Assembly: GCF_015732185.1 (NCBI RefSeq)
Contig: NZ_WIQM01000010.1
Span: 1-60,423 of the forward strand
From: Pectinatus haikarae
GTDB taxonomy: Bacteria; Bacillota; Negativicutes; Selenomonadales; Selenomonadaceae
Direction: 5' to 3'
Length of the DNA stretch: 60,423 nt
Made by a program: the position numbers and the translations under genes. Below, piece after piece: positions 1 to 14,500 of this stretch. The notes beneath the pieces are model-generated. The model searched no databases and was not told the origin of the DNA. It worked only from the letters and a program-made list of their open reading frames with translations. How positions within the stretch are numbered: the stretch's first letter is position 1; every line of letters begins with the position of its first letter.

Positions 1-310
1 ATTGCACATTGAGAAAGCAAAGAACAATTATCACCAATGCCAAACTTGTGAAAAAACATTTTCTAGAGAATGGCGGGGAATAGTTGGACCAAGCACAATT
101 AGGAAACTAAAAACAAAAGCTAAGACGAAACATATGAACTTAAGCTAAAAGGTGACATTTTAAGAGTGATCTTAGAATGTAACGGCAAAGCTGCAAGAAA
201 CATCATAATGCAAGGAAGGGCAAAGCTGAATGAAGAAAGTGTATTAATATACGCTGATGAGTGAAGCAAAGCACTGACGAAGCAAAATGGTATTAACGGC
301 AGGTTTGACG
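1..310 (+). other. 16S-23S internal transcribed spacer (partial)
   Basis: Sequence directly upstream of the 23S gene. It has no protein-coding character and I see no tRNA-Ile or tRNA-Ala in the visible part. It is AT-rich with short repeated purine tracts containing GAAGCAAA. The 16S gene must lie outside the window to the left. The call rests only on position next to the 23S start. Confidence 0.7.
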
Positions 311-3234
<2,924 letters not shown>

Positions 3235-3385
3235 AATTTCATCTATAAATGTTTGGTCCTGATTTCTTCTGTGAAGTTTTGAGTGTGCAAGATCACTCAT
3301 GAAAGTATATAGGTAAAGGGAAAGCAGCAGATTAGTTCCTGGTTTACTTTATATATGAGCACTAAGGTGCAGAAAAGAACGTTTG

Positions 3386-3594
3386 AGGAAACGCGGCGTT
3401 CGTAAACTCACTTTGCGTGCTGATTATCTCAATGCTAAAGCATTAAGATAATTTTAGAGGAAACGCGCGTTCACTAGCGTTCACTCTGCGTACTTTATTT
3501 CTAAGTGCTGAAGCACTAAGAAGGGCAAGGAAACGCGTCGTTCGCGATGCTCACTTTGCGTACTTCATCTCTAGACTGCTAAAGCAGTAAGATC
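3386..3594 (+). repeat. three structured tandem repeats in the 23S-5S spacer
   Basis: The 23S-5S spacer (3235-3601) is about 370 bp, long for this spacer, and most of it is three copies of a 70-72 bp unit starting at 3386, 3458 and 3528. Each unit opens with AGGAAACGCG, has an outer ACGC...GCGT pairing, and ends in a short hairpin with a TAAA or TGAA loop. The hairpin arms differ between copies in a base-paired way (AATGC/GCATT, AGTGC/GCACT, ACTGC/GCAGT). The preserved pairing argues for a selected RNA structure, perhaps for rRNA processing. No coding potential. Function not known to me. Confidence 0.8.
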
Positions 3595-3601
3595 TGAAGC
3601 A

Positions 3602-3717
3602 TCTGGTGGCGATACCTGGATGGATCCACCTGTTCCCATTCCGAACACAGTAGTTAAGCATCCACAGGCCGAAGGTACTTGGGGGGCAGCCCCCTGGGAG
3701 ATTAGGTTGCTGCCGGT
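3602..3717 (+). rRNA. 5S ribosomal RNA
   Basis: About 116 nt beginning CTGGTGGCGAT and ending near GCTGCCGG, which pair as the terminal helix (with G-U pairs). The internal CCGAACAC...GTTAAGC block and the GGGGGGCAGCCCCC hairpin are typical of 5S rRNA. Last gene of the rRNA operon before the terminator at 3725. Confidence 0.95.
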
Positions 3718-3724
3718 TCAGTTT

Positions 3725-3763
3725 ATATCAGGTTGTCATTTTGATAACCTGATATTGCTTTTT
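3725..3763 (+). terminator. intrinsic terminator after 5S rRNA
   Basis: Arms ATATCAGGTT and AACCTGATAT with an 11-base loop, followed by TGCTTTTTC. It sits between the 5S gene and the two tRNA genes. The tRNAs must therefore be made by read-through, from their own promoter, or this hairpin is mainly a processing site. Confidence 0.8.
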
Positions 3764-3781
3764 CTAATCGTATGACATGAT

Positions 3782-3856
3782 TGGGGTATAGCCAAGCGGT
3801 AAGGCACGGGACTTTGACTCCCGCATTCGTTGGTTCGAGTCCAGCTACCCCAGCCA
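3782..3856 (+). tRNA. tRNA-Gln (TTG anticodon)
   Basis: 75 nt cloverleaf. Acceptor arms TGGGGTA and TACCCCA, discriminator G, and encoded CCA. The anticodon loop ACTTTGACT gives TTG (UUG). The T-arm GGTTCGAGTCC is standard. Carries glutamine to CAA/CAG codons. Confidence 0.97.
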
Positions 3857-3862
3857 TTTTAT

Positions 3863-3938
3863 GGTTCACTAGCTCAGTTGGCAGAGCACCTGACTTTTAA
3901 TCAGGGTGTCCCGAGTTCGAATCTCGGGTGAGCCACCA
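3863..3938 (+). tRNA. tRNA-Lys (TTT anticodon)
   Basis: 76 nt cloverleaf with acceptor arms GGTTCAC and GTGAGCC, discriminator A, and encoded CCA. The anticodon loop CTTTTAA gives TTT. The T-loop GTTCGAATC is standard. It starts 6 nt after tRNA-Gln, so the pair is probably one transcript. Confidence 0.97.
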
Positions 3939-3977
3939 TTTTAAATACATGCTTGAATTTTTTTCGAGCTTAATAGA

Positions 3978-4007
3978 AGCCAGTAGGGATTATCCTGCTG
4001 GCTTTTT
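3978..4007 (+). terminator. intrinsic terminator after the tRNA pair
   Basis: Arms AGCCAGTAGG and CCTGCTGGCT (one T-G pair) close a short loop and are followed by TTTTT. It ends only a few bases before addB, so little room is left for a separate addB promoter. Confidence 0.85.
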
Positions 4008-4033
4008 GTCAATTGAAAATGAAGGTGAACAAT

Positions 4034-7000
4034 TTGTTTGAATTTATTATTGGTCCTTCAGGTGCGGGAAAAACAGATCGCTGCTTGCAGAATATAAGAG
4101 ACAGATTGGAAACAATGCCGGAAGGAACTCCGCTTTTCTTAGTTTTACCGGAACACATGACTTTTGAAATTGAACGCAAGCTGGCTGTTCTGATGAACGA
4201 TAAAGGAGGATTTTCAAGGGTTTTTGTTTTTGGATTTCGTCGACTTTGTCAATATATCTTGACTCAAGAAGGTGGAGTAACAAAATCACGTATTACAGAA
4301 ACAGGTAAAAATCTGATTCTGGCAAAAATTATTCTTGCACATCGAAGTGAACTTACTTTTTTTGCCCGAGCAGCACAACAACGTAATTTTGTTTCTTTTT
4401 TATGCACTGTCATTGAGGAATTGAAAACATATAAGATAACACCGACGGCTTTGCAGTCAGCTATACCTGCTATACCTGATAAAATTTTGCAGCAAAAATT
4501 AGCTGATATTGTATTGCTTTATGGTGAATATATTTCTTTGTCCAGTAATTGTTATACTGATGCGGAAGATATTCTAGATCTGACTGCTTCTAAAATAAGG
4601 TCAGCAAAATGGCTGGAAAATTCTGAAATATGGATTGATGGCTTTACTTTTTTTAATCCGCAGGAGCAAAGTGTACTTCTTTCATTATTTAAAAAAGCAT
4701 CATCTGTTCATTTGACTTTATGCATAAATGATCTTGGCGATACTGCAAATAATGAGGAAACTGCCCTATTTCATCGACAATATATTACCTTTAAAGAAAT
4801 AAAAGAAATTTGCGATCAATTAAATCTCGAAACCAAAATTACCAAACTTGAGCAGTTTCATCGTTTTTTGAAACCGGCCCAAAGAATGATAGCTGCTAAT
4901 ATGTTTATTTTTCCAGTGAAAAAATCGGAATCATCAGAAGGGCTTATTATTGCAGAAGCAGCTAATCGTCGTCTTGAAGCAGAAGCTGTGGCAATAGATA
5001 TATTGCGCTTGTGCCGTGAAGAAAATTATGTATTCAGCGATATAGGGATTGTTATTCGTGAAAAAACATATGATGATCTTCTGCATGCCGTATTTCATGA
5101 CTATCAGATCCCCTTTTTCAGTGATAGAAAGAGACTTTTTATTCATCATCCTCTTGCTGAGCTGCTGCGATCTTGTCTTGAAGCTGTTCGTACTTGGCAA
5201 TATGAACCTTTACTGCGTTGTTTTAAGACAGATTTTTTTCCAGCTACACGTGATGATGTTGACATGTTGGAAAATTATATTTTAGAGTTTGGCATAAGGG
5301 GGAAAAAGAATTGGCTTTCATCGACTGATTGGCAATATTCCAGGAGCCCTCTTGCAGAACAGCAGCTGTCGCAGGAAGAAAAAGTTTTTTTTGATAAGAT
5401 AAATGCTGTCCGGCGGCAATTAATCGCACCCTTGCAGCAATTGGCTGAAAATCTGCATTCATCAGAAACTGTACGCAGTGTAACTGAAGTTATTTATAAA
5501 TTTTTAATTGAGCTGCATGTTCCGGAGAAGCTTTCATTATGGCAGAAACGGGCAGAAGACAGCGGGGCTTTGTTAATAGCAAAGGAACAGCAGCAAATAT
5601 GGCATGATGTTATTGATTTTATGGATCAACTTATAGAGACATGCGGCGAAGAAGTATTCACACTGAGTGCATATGCAGAAATTTTAAGTGACGGATTGGA
5701 GGCACTGCAAATTGCGCTTATACCTCCGGGGATAGATTACGTTACTATAGCTTCTTTTGAACAAAATAGTTTGGAAAATAAAAAAGCAATCTATATTTTA
5801 GGAGCAAATGAGGGAAGCATGCCGCAGCATGTAAAAAACGAGGGACTGTTAAATGATCTTGACAGGCTTTGCCTTCATGGAGCAGGAGTCAACCTTTCCG
5901 CTGGGGCAGGTGAGGATAATTTCTTTGAAAAATTTTTATTATATAAAGCGTTCACCTTGAGTCGTGAATATTTATGGATATCTTATCCATTATCGGATAC
6001 CGATGGAGGTTCTTTGAGCCGCTCGCCTTTGATTGAAAGATTATATTTTATGTTTTCTTTGAAGAAGAATCAGCATATATCCATACTTTTGGAAAATTAT
6101 TCCGATAAAAACGAAAAAAGAAGAGTAGTAACAGGTCGCCGCAGTATTTCTTATTTGACTACTGCGCTGCGTCAATATAAGGAAAAAGGAAGGATAGCTG
6201 ATTTTTGGTTTGATGTATACAATTGGTTATTAACGAAAACATCTTTTCAAAAAGATTTGTTTGTTGCTTTGTCAGGCCTCTTTGTACAGGCATCTGATAC
6301 ATTTTTGTCAAGGCAGTCTGCCTCTATGCTCTATACAAAAAATGGCTTTCTCAAGGGCAGTGTTACACGTTTTGAACAATTCCACAATTGCCCTTTTAAA
6401 CATTTTGCTCATTATGCATTGAGTTTGACAGAGAGAACAGAATTTAATTTTTCTGCACCTGACAGAGGAGTACTCCTGCATGAAACAATGCGCACTTTCG
6501 GTGAAACATTGTTGACGCTGAAAAAACGATGGAATGATGTATCTAAAGAGGAAAGACATGAATTGTGCCAGAATATAGTTTCTGAATTAGCCGTCAGGCT
6601 GCAAAATAAAATTCTTTTAAGCAGCGGGCAATATAAGCACTTGACTAAAAGGATAGCCAAGGCAGCAGAAATGGCTATAGACAGGCTTTGTGATTTTTCA
6701 GAGCACAGCGAATTCTCTCCTATTGCCGTAGAAAAGGCATTCGGACGTGAAAAAATTGATTTGCCCCCGTTGATCTATGACCTTGAGGATGGTTATAAGA
6801 TAAATATTTCGGGACAGATTGATCGTATAGATGTAGATAGAAGCGGGCAGTATTTTCTTATTATAGATTATAAATCCGGCAATGCATATATAAATATTGC
6901 TGAAGTTTACCATGGACTAAAGCTTCAGCTGCTGACCTACATGTTAGCGGTGCAGAACTCTTCTGCCACTTTGGGGCCTGTGCTGCCTGCGGGAATATTA

Positions 7001-7471
7001 TATTGTTTTTTAAAAAGTACACTTCTCACTTTTGATAAAGAAATGCCGGAAGGTAAAATAAAGACAGAAATAGCGAGACAAATGCGTATGTCAGGATGGG
7101 TCTTGCTGGATGAAAATATAATAAAGAAAATAGACGATTCATCATTATTTATCAAGGTAAAATTCAATAAGGACGGATCGATAAGCAAGGCAAGCCGCAC
7201 CAGTATAAAAACAGAAGAGGAGTTTGGTGCATTGCTTAGACATATGAGTGAGATGCTGGTCGATACAGGAAACCATATTTTGGCAGGTGAAATCTCTCCT
7301 ACGCCATATAAAATGAATAAAAAAACGGCCTGCATGTTTTGTCCATATATATCTTTCTGCCGTTTTGATGCTGCAGTACCCGGATATAGATATAATGATC
7401 TGCCGGGTGAAACGGATGAGCTTATTATGAAAAAAATAATAAATAATCAGCAATTCGATAATAGACAGTAA
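4034..7471 (+). CDS. addB: AddB subunit of the AddAB helicase-nuclease
   Basis: AddB (RexB), the Firmicute counterpart of RecB-type end-processing enzymes. With AddA it resects double-strand breaks and loads RecA. About 1145 aa, normal for the family. The N-terminus carries a P-loop GPSGAGKTD. Near residue 945 is the nuclease motif IIDYKSG. The four cysteines of the Fe-S clasp are present: one in HNCPFKHF near residue 787 and three in ACMFCPYISFC near the C-terminus. The frame is open from 4013 (TTG) and also has ATG 4019 and GTG 4025. I prefer TTG 4034 because AAGGTGA lies just upstream and MFEFIIG aligns with the short N-terminus of other AddB proteins. addA is not next to it: the following gene is rpoC on the other strand. 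Confidence 0.93.
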   Translation: MFEFIIGPSGAGKTDRCLQNIRDRLETMPEGTPLFLVLPEHMTFEIERKLAVLMNDKGGFSRVFVFGFRRLCQYILTQEGGVTKSRITETGKNLILAKIILAHRSELTFFARAAQQRNFVSFLCTVIEELKTYKITPTALQSAIPAIPDKILQQKLADIVLLYGEYISLSSNCYTDAEDILDLTASKIRSAKWLENSEIWIDGFTFFNPQEQSVLLSLFKKASSVHLTLCINDLGDTANNEETALFHRQYITFKEIKEICDQLNLETKITKLEQFHRFLKPAQRMIAANMFIFPVKKSESSEGLIIAEAANRRLEAEAVAIDILRLCREENYVFSDIGIVIREKTYDDLLHAVFHDYQIPFFSDRKRLFIHHPLAELLRSCLEAVRTWQYEPLLRCFKTDFFPATRDDVDMLENYILEFGIRGKKNWLSSTDWQYSRSPLAEQQLSQEEKVFFDKINAVRRQLIAPLQQLAENLHSSETVRSVTEVIYKFLIELHVPEKLSLWQKRAEDSGALLIAKEQQQIWHDVIDFMDQLIETCGEEVFTLSAYAEILSDGLEALQIALIPPGIDYVTIASFEQNSLENKKAIYILGANEGSMPQHVKNEGLLNDLDRLCLHGAGVNLSAGAGEDNFFEKFLLYKAFTLSREYLWISYPLSDTDGGSLSRSPLIERLYFMFSLKKNQHISILLENYSDKNEKRRVVTGRRSISYLTTALRQYKEKGRIADFWFDVYNWLLTKTSFQKDLFVALSGLFVQASDTFLSRQSASMLYTKNGFLKGSVTRFEQFHNCPFKHFAHYALSLTERTEFNFSAPDRGVLLHETMRTFGETLLTLKKRWNDVSKEERHELCQNIVSELAVRLQNKILLSSGQYKHLTKRIAKAAEMAIDRLCDFSEHSEFSPIAVEKAFGREKIDLPPLIYDLEDGYKINISGQIDRIDVDRSGQYFLIIDYKSGNAYINIAEVYHGLKLQLLTYMLAVQNSSATLGPVLPAGILYCFLKSTLLTFDKEMPEGKIKTEIARQMRMSGWVLLDENIIKKIDDSSLFIKVKFNKDGSISKASRTSIKTEEEFGALLRHMSEMLVDTGNHILAGEISPTPYKMNKKTACMFCPYISFCRFDAAVPGYRYNDLPGETDELIMKKIINNQQFDNRQ

Positions 7472-7489
7472 AATTAAAGTGTTGCAACA

Positions 7490-7580
7490 AAAAACCACCT
7501 TTTGTAATAAGCGGCGCCATAAGTTTGGATTTTCATGTCCAATTTATGGCGCCGCTTCATAAAAACAAAAGGTGGTTTTT
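7490..7580. terminator. large bidirectional terminator between addB and rpoC
   Basis: Two nested stems. The outer arms AAAACCACCTTTTGT and ACAAAAGGTGGTTTT flank an inner GC-rich stem (GCGGCGCCATAA / TTATGGCGCCGC). The A-run at the left and T-run at the right let it terminate both converging genes. Confidence 0.9.
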
Positions 7581-7588
7581 TTATTATT

Positions 7589-10500
7589 TTAGCTTACACT
7601 ATTATCGACTGCTGTCTGGTCAAGGAGACTTTTGACCTGAATATTACGGTATCGGCTCATGCCTGTACCTGCAGGAATAAGTTTACCGATAATAACATTT
7701 TCCTTTAAGCCTATCAACGGATCCACTTTTCCCTTGATAGCAGCATCGGTAAGGACACGTGTAGTTTCTTGGAATGATGCTGCGGAAAGGAAGGAATCAG
7801 TGGCCAGAGAGGCTTTGGTGATACCCAGCAGTATAGGACGTGCCACTGCTGGCATGCCATCATGTTCAATGGTTTTGGCATTTGCGGCTTCAAAGGTATT
7901 TATATCTACATATTCACCAGGTAAAAATTCAGTGTTGCCGGAGTCTTCTATTTTAACCTTATGCAACATCTGACGCACCATAACTTCAATATGCTTGTCA
8001 TTTATTTCAACACCTTGGGACTTATAAACTTTCTGAACTTCATAAACAAGGTATCGCTGCGTTTCTTTCAGACCGCATACTCTCAGGATATCGTGTGGAT
8101 TAATAGAGCCTTCAGTAAGCTTATCTCCCGGTTTAACAGACATTTTATCACGTACGATCAATCTGGCACCATATGGAATCTGATATTCGCGAGGATCACC
8201 CGATTCAGGCGTTATAATTACTATGCGCATACCCTTGTCTTCTGTGATTACCACATCACCCTCAATTTCAGAAATGACTGCATGATGTTTAGGTTTGCGT
8301 GCTTCAAACAGTTCTTCTACACGAGGCAGACCTTGAGTAATGTCTTCTCCTGCAACGCCTCCGGTATGGAAAGTACGCATTGTGAGCTGAGTGCCAGGTT
8401 CACCTATGGATTGTGCAGCAATGATACCGACAGCTTCACCAATATCAACCTGTGTAGCATTTGCCAAATCACGACCATAGCATTTTATACATACACCAAA
8501 TTGCGATTTGCATGTAAGCACACTTCTTATTGAAACTTTTTCACGAACGGCACAGATCTTATCTGCAAGGTCATCTGTTATCGTTTCATTAAGTAAAGCT
8601 ATTTTTTTGCCTGTAGAAGAATCCACGATTTCTTCTGCCAGAACACGGCCAACAATACGTTCTTTAAGCGATTCAATGACGCCGTTTCCTTCTTTTATGG
8701 CTTCAACTTCAATACCACGGATAGCATTATTGCGGACTTTCACTTCTTTAGAATCGCTATTGAGAATAGATTCTATATTGCTTTCTGTCAGCGAGGTATC
8801 AGCTTTTAGAAGTATGGTGCCATCACCTGCACGTACATCTTCAGTTATATTTTTGCCGAGCATTTCATGCATCATGGCTTTTTTTATAGATGCGCGTACG
8901 CCTTCTTCGGGTGCACCAAGTAAAATGGTTTCGGTGGAAACAGCGCTTCCTGCACATATATCAGCATTGGAAGAGCCTTTCAATATTATCTGTGACACAC
9001 AGTGCGCGCCTATGAGTTTAAGTTTTTCTTCATCAAGAACAGTGTCAGCCCCAATAATTAATTCAGATGTTTTTGGATCTGTTATATCCTGCGCTAAAAT
9101 GCGACTAATCAGTGTGGGGGCCAGCATGGAGATAGCATTTGATGATGATGGAGCCAATTTTGCTCGTTCGCGCACCAGGTTGATACCGACGACATCACAA
9201 TCTTCCTCACGAACGATGACATCCTGTGCTACATCGACAAGACGGCGGGTAAGATAGCCGGAATCAGCAGTACGAAGTGCCGTATCTGCCAATCCTTTAC
9301 GAGCCCCATGTGAAGAAATGAAGTAATCAGATACGGTAAGTCCTTCACGAAAATTAGCTTTGATTGGTAATTCAATAATGTTACCGGATGGATCTGCCAT
9401 AAGACCGCGCATGCCCGCCAATTGACGCATCTGTTGTTTATTACCACGGGCGCCTGAATCCGCCATCATAAAAATAGGATTAAAAGCATCCATATTATTC
9501 ATCATAGCATCAGTTACGTCGTCAGTAGCTTTGGTCCACAGATCACACACATTTTTATGTCGTTCCTCTTCGGTAATAAGACCGCGGTTAAATTGGCGTT
9601 CAACTTTATTTACTACACCTTCAGTTGCTGCGATTATTTCTTTCTTTTCTGAAGGAACTATAATATCAGAAATGGCAACTGTCATGCCTGCAATACAAGC
9701 ATAATGATAGCCAAGATTTTTTACACTGTCTATGACTACCGAAGTTTGACTGCCGCCCAATTTTTCGTAACATTTAGCAACAAGCTTACCCAATTCTTTC
9801 TTATCCATGCGAATACCGAGACACCATTCCGCGGTATTTTTATCTTTATAAAAATATCTTATCTTTTCAGGGAGGATTTCATTGAAAATCATGCGTCCTA
9901 ATGAAGTTTTTACCATGCCGTAATTTTCAATGCGCACCTTTATTTCAGACTGAAGAGCGAGAGCCTTATGCTGATAAGCCAAAATAGCTTCATTAATACC
10001 GGTGAATATTTTTCCCTCACCCAATGCACCGGGACGAATAATAGTCAGGTAATAAGAGCCCAGCACCATATCCTGTGTAGGAACGATTATTGGCCGTCCG
10101 TCTTTTGGAGCCAATATATGGTTTGCCGCAAGCATTAATATACGTGCTTCAGCCTGTGCTTCGGCGGAAAGCGGAAGATGGATAGCCATCTGGTCACCAT
10201 CAAAGTCAGCGTTGTAAGCTGTACAGGCCAAAGGATGCAGTTTTAATGCACGACCTTCTGTCAAAACAGGTTCAAATGCCTGAATGCCAAGACGATGAAG
10301 CGTCGGGGCACGGTTAAGCAATACAGGATGTTCCTTGATTACTTCTTCCAAAACATCCCAAACCTCGGGACGCACACGTTCTACCATGCGTTTTGCGGAT
10401 TTTATATTATGAGCAATACCGGCATTGACAAGTTTTTTCATGACAAATGGCTTAAATAATTCCAATGCCATTTCCTTCGGCAGGCCGCACTGATGTAATT

Positions 10501-11551
10501 TCAATTCAGGGCCTACTACTATAACTGAACGGCCTGAATAATCGACACGCTTGCCAAGTAGATTCTGACGGAAACGACCCTGTTTACCTTTCAGCATATC
10601 ACTCAAAGATTTTAACGGACGGTTGCCAGGACCTGTTACAGGACGTCCGCGGCGTCCATTATCAATCAATGCATCTACCGCTTCTTGAAGCATACGTTTT
10701 TCATTGCGCACAATAATATCCGGCGCACCAAGATCAAGAAGTCTTTTTAAGCGGTTATTGCGGTTGATGACACGGCGATATAAATCATTGAGATCAGAAG
10801 TGGCAAAGCGGCCACCGTCAAGCTGTACCATAGGGCGCAATTCAGGAGGTATGACAGGCACTACATCCATTATCATCCATGAAGGTCTATTACCTGATTT
10901 ACGGAAAGCTTCAACAACCTCTAAACGCCGTATAGCACGTATCTTTCTTTGTCCGCTGGAAGAATTAAGCTCGGCACGAAGGTCAACGCTCATTTTGTCC
11001 AAGTCTAATTCATCAAGCAGTTGTTTTACTGATTCGGCACCCATTCCAACTTTGAAATTGCTGCCATATTTTGTGCTGTATTCATGAAATTCATTTTCAG
11101 TTAAAAGTTGTTTTTTCATAAGAGGCGTATCACCGGCATCGAGAACTATATATGAGGCAAAATATAATACTTTTTCCAGTGAACGGGGTGATACATCAAG
11201 AATGAGCCCCATGCGGCTTGGAATACCTTTAAAATACCAAATGTGTGATACTGGAGCTGCAAGTTCTATATGCCCCATCCGTTCACGACGAACTTTTGCC
11301 CGAGTAACTTCAACACCGCAACGGTCACAGATAACACCTTTATACCGGATTCGCTTATATTTACCGCAATGACATTCCCAGTCACGGGTAGGACCAAATA
11401 TTTTCTCACAGAACAGGCCGTCTCGTTCAGGTTTTAGTGTACGATAATTTATAGTTTCCGGTTTTTTTACTTCACCGTAAGACCATTCTCTGATTTTATC
11501 CGGTGATGCAATCCCTATGCGCATGGAATCAAAATTATTGACATCCAACAA
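7589..11551 (-). CDS. rpoC: RNA polymerase beta' subunit
   Basis: Beta' subunit of RNA polymerase, carrying the catalytic Mg site NADFDGDQM near residue 447. The N-terminal zinc ribbon uses C60, C62, C75 and C78. The second zinc site combines REEDC (about 783) with the [11 protein letters not shown] segment (about 1012-1022). At 1320 aa it is longer than B. subtilis RpoC (about 1200). The excess is an insertion between REEDC and ERIVGR, which looks like extra copies of a native 45-residue module (see findings). Start is TTG at 11551 with a GGGGAG ribosome site. It lies 17 nt after rpoB in the same operon and ends at the bidirectional terminator. Confidence 0.98.
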   Translation of the reverse strand: MLDVNNFDSMRIGIASPDKIREWSYGEVKKPETINYRTLKPERDGLFCEKIFGPTRDWECHCGKYKRIRYKGVICDRCGVEVTRAKVRRERMGHIELAAPVSHIWYFKGIPSRMGLILDVSPRSLEKVLYFASYIVLDAGDTPLMKKQLLTENEFHEYSTKYGSNFKVGMGAESVKQLLDELDLDKMSVDLRAELNSSSGQRKIRAIRRLEVVEAFRKSGNRPSWMIMDVVPVIPPELRPMVQLDGGRFATSDLNDLYRRVINRNNRLKRLLDLGAPDIIVRNEKRMLQEAVDALIDNGRRGRPVTGPGNRPLKSLSDMLKGKQGRFRQNLLGKRVDYSGRSVIVVGPELKLHQCGLPKEMALELFKPFVMKKLVNAGIAHNIKSAKRMVERVRPEVWDVLEEVIKEHPVLLNRAPTLHRLGIQAFEPVLTEGRALKLHPLACTAYNADFDGDQMAIHLPLSAEAQAEARILMLAANHILAPKDGRPIIVPTQDMVLGSYYLTIIRPGALGEGKIFTGINEAILAYQHKALALQSEIKVRIENYGMVKTSLGRMIFNEILPEKIRYFYKDKNTAEWCLGIRMDKKELGKLVAKCYEKLGGSQTSVVIDSVKNLGYHYACIAGMTVAISDIIVPSEKKEIIAATEGVVNKVERQFNRGLITEEERHKNVCDLWTKATDDVTDAMMNNMDAFNPIFMMADSGARGNKQQMRQLAGMRGLMADPSGNIIELPIKANFREGLTVSDYFISSHGARKGLADTALRTADSGYLTRRLVDVAQDVIVREEDCDVVGINLVRERAKLAPSSSNAISMLAPTLISRILAQDITDPKTSELIIGADTVLDEEKLKLIGAHCVSQIILKGSSNADICAGSAVSTETILLGAPEEGVRASIKKAMMHEMLGKNITEDVRAGDGTILLKADTSLTESNIESILNSDSKEVKVRNNAIRGIEVEAIKEGNGVIESLKERIVGRVLAEEIVDSSTGKKIALLNETITDDLADKICAVREKVSIRSVLTCKSQFGVCIKCYGRDLANATQVDIGEAVGIIAAQSIGEPGTQLTMRTFHTGGVAGEDITQGLPRVEELFEARKPKHHAVISEIEGDVVITEDKGMRIVIITPESGDPREYQIPYGARLIVRDKMSVKPGDKLTEGSINPHDILRVCGLKETQRYLVYEVQKVYKSQGVEINDKHIEVMVRQMLHKVKIEDSGNTEFLPGEYVDINTFEAANAKTIEHDGMPAVARPILLGITKASLATDSFLSAASFQETTRVLTDAAIKGKVDPLIGLKENVIIGKLIPAGTGMSRYRNIQVKSLLDQTAVDNSVS

Positions 11552-11568
11552 AGGGTAGTCACTCCCCT

Positions 11569-14500
11569 CTATTCATTATAATCGTCATCATCTGTCATAT
11601 TATCAGCATTTGATGAACTGTTTCTGCCAGTTTCGCCCATATCTTCTTCATTTGTCATATTGCCTAATTCTGCAATAATGTCATCGTCATCTACAATATT
11701 ATTTTCCTGCTTTTGAGGTTCAGGTTGATTAGGTTTTTCTTCAGTCGGCGGTTTAGTGGGGATTGCCGAGTTGTCATTAGATGCATCGATAATATCTTCA
11801 TCCGTGTCATGAATCATAATTTCCTGAGCGTCCTCAGAAAGAACTTTTATATCAAGGCCGATACTCTGCAGTTCTTTAATAAGAACCTTAAATGATTCAG
11901 GGACGCCCGGTTCCGGTATGTTTTCACCTTTAACGATGGATTCGTAGGTTTTTACACGGCCGACTACATCATCTGACTTCACGGTCAATATTTCCTGCAA
12001 TGTATATGCAGCTCCATACGCTTCAAGAGCCCAAACTTCCATTTCACCAAAACGCTGTCCACCAAACTGAGCTTTACCACCGAGAGGCTGCTGAGTTACA
12101 AGTGAATACGGCCCTGTGGAACGGGCATGAATTTTATCATCAACAAGATGATGAAGTTTAAGCATATATACGCAGCCGACAGTTACAGGATTTTCGAAAG
12201 GTTCACCGGTACGTCCGTCATAGAGGATGGTTTTGCCATCATTAGAAAAACCTGATGCGTGAAGTGTTTCAAATACTTCAGTTTCCTTTGCACCATCAAA
12301 TACAGGCGTTGCTATATGCAATCCAGCGGTATCGGGTTTAGGCATATCATAAGCATCAAAATCATAACCGATTTCTCTCAATCGTTTTTCCACGGAAAGG
12401 TCGCCCGCGTTTATCTGCATGCCAAGTTCACGTACTGCCATGCCAAGATGCGTTTCTAACACCTGTCCTATGTTCATACGCGAAGGGACACCAAGAGGAT
12501 TCAAAACGATATTTACAGGCGTTCCATCTGGCAGGAAAGGCATATCTTCTTCACGCATGACACGTGATACGACCCCTTTATTGCCATGACGGCCAGCCAT
12601 TTTATCGCCGACAGCTATTTTACGCTTTTGGGCTATATATACACGAACAAGTTGGTTTACACCGGGTGGTAATTCATCGTTATTCTCTCTGCTGAAAATT
12701 TTTACATCGACAATTTTGCCTGCTTCACCATGCGGAACGCGCAGTGATGTGTCCCTGACTTCTCGTGCTTTTTCACCAAATATGGCACGCAGCAGTCTTT
12801 CTTCTGCAGTGAGCTCAGTTTCTCCCTTAGGAGTTACCTTGCCAACCAATATATCACCAGGACGAACCTCAGCACCTATGCGGATGATACCTTTTTCATC
12901 AAGATCTTTGAGAGCTTCTTCGGCAACATTAGGCATGTCACGTGTTATTTCTTCCGCACCTAATTTTGTATCACGGGCATCGCATTCATATTCTTCGATA
13001 TGAATAGAGGTATAAATATCTTCTTTTACCAATTTCTCGCTGAGAAGAATAGCATCTTCATAGTTGTAACCTTCCCATGGCATAAATGCTACTATTATGT
13101 TGTAGCCAAGAGCAAGTTCACCGTGATCAGTTGCCGGTCCGTCTGCAATAGGCTGTCCCTTATATACACTATCACCCTTGTAAACGATTGGCATCTGATT
13201 AATGCAGGTGCCCTGATTGGAACGCAGATATTTCTGGAGTTTATATATATCATGATCGCCGTTTTCCTTGCGGACAACGATCTGATCGGCAGTGACTTTT
13301 GAAATTGTGCCTGCATTTTTAGCCAAAACCATTACACCCGAATCACAGGCGGCCTTATATTCCATTCCTGTTCCGACTAAAGGTGCCTGCGTACGAAGCA
13401 GTGGTACTGCTTGACGCTGCATATTTGCGCCCATTAAGGCACGATTGGCATCATCATTTTCAAGGAAAGGGATCATTGCGGTTGCTATAGAAACTACCTG
13501 CTTAGGTGAAACATCCATATAATCAACAGAATCAACAGGCATGAGACTTGTTTCTTCATGAAAACGAGCGGTAACACGATTTGATAAAAACCAATCATTT
13601 TCATTCAATTTTTCATTAGCCTGAGCGATGACGATGTCATCTTCCTCGTCCGCAGTGAGATAATATACTTCATTTGTGACCTTTTTATTGATTTTATCAA
13701 CTTTACGATAAGGTGTTTCCATAAAACCAAAACGATTCACACGAGCATATGTGGATAGAGAACCAATAAGTCCGATATTAGGTCCTTCAGGAGTTTCAAT
13801 AGGACACATGCGTCCATAATGTGAGTTATGAACATCACGAACTTCAAATCCTGCACGTTCTCGTGATAGTCCGCCAGGACCCAATGCGCTTAGACGGCGC
13901 TTATGCGTCAATTCACTGAGCGGATTGTGCTGATCCATAAACTGAGACAGCTGACTTGAACCAAAAAATTCTTTTATCGCAGCAACTACAGGGCGTATAT
14001 TGATAAGCGCCTGGGGCGTTATAACTTCATTGTCTTGAATAGTCATTCTTTCTCTGACAACACGTTCCATTCTTGAAAGACCAATACGGAATTGGTTTTG
14101 CAGAAGCTCACCAACAGAACGCACACGACGATTTCCCAGATGATCTATATCGTCAGTAGAGCCTATACCGTCCATCAGATTAAGAAGATAATTTATTGAT
14201 GCCATTATATCCTCTATAGTAATAGTTCTGTGATGATATTCAAGTGTCGGTGAGCAGATCATTTTCATTGGCTTATCTGTCTTGCTTTTTACGTAGAAAG
14301 ATATCATTTCACCGTCACCAAAAATATTCTTTTCTTGTTCTACGTTTATAGATTCAAGCATAGACATATCAATTAGGGTATCCGCCGGAACAACTATTTC
14401 GCCGGTCGTACGATCAACAAGCGGCTGTGTGAGCTCATGCCCAGTGAGGCGTCGTTTCCAGCCAAGCTTTTTTGTGACCTTATAACGGCCAACTGTAGCA

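Noticed and set aside
3386-3594. Possible CRISPR array
   Set aside because: Only three units, whole unit repeated without unique spacers, and located in an rRNA operon spacer.
13885-13990. Rifampicin resistance in rpoB
   Set aside because: The common resistance positions in the rifampicin-binding segment carry the wild-type residues.
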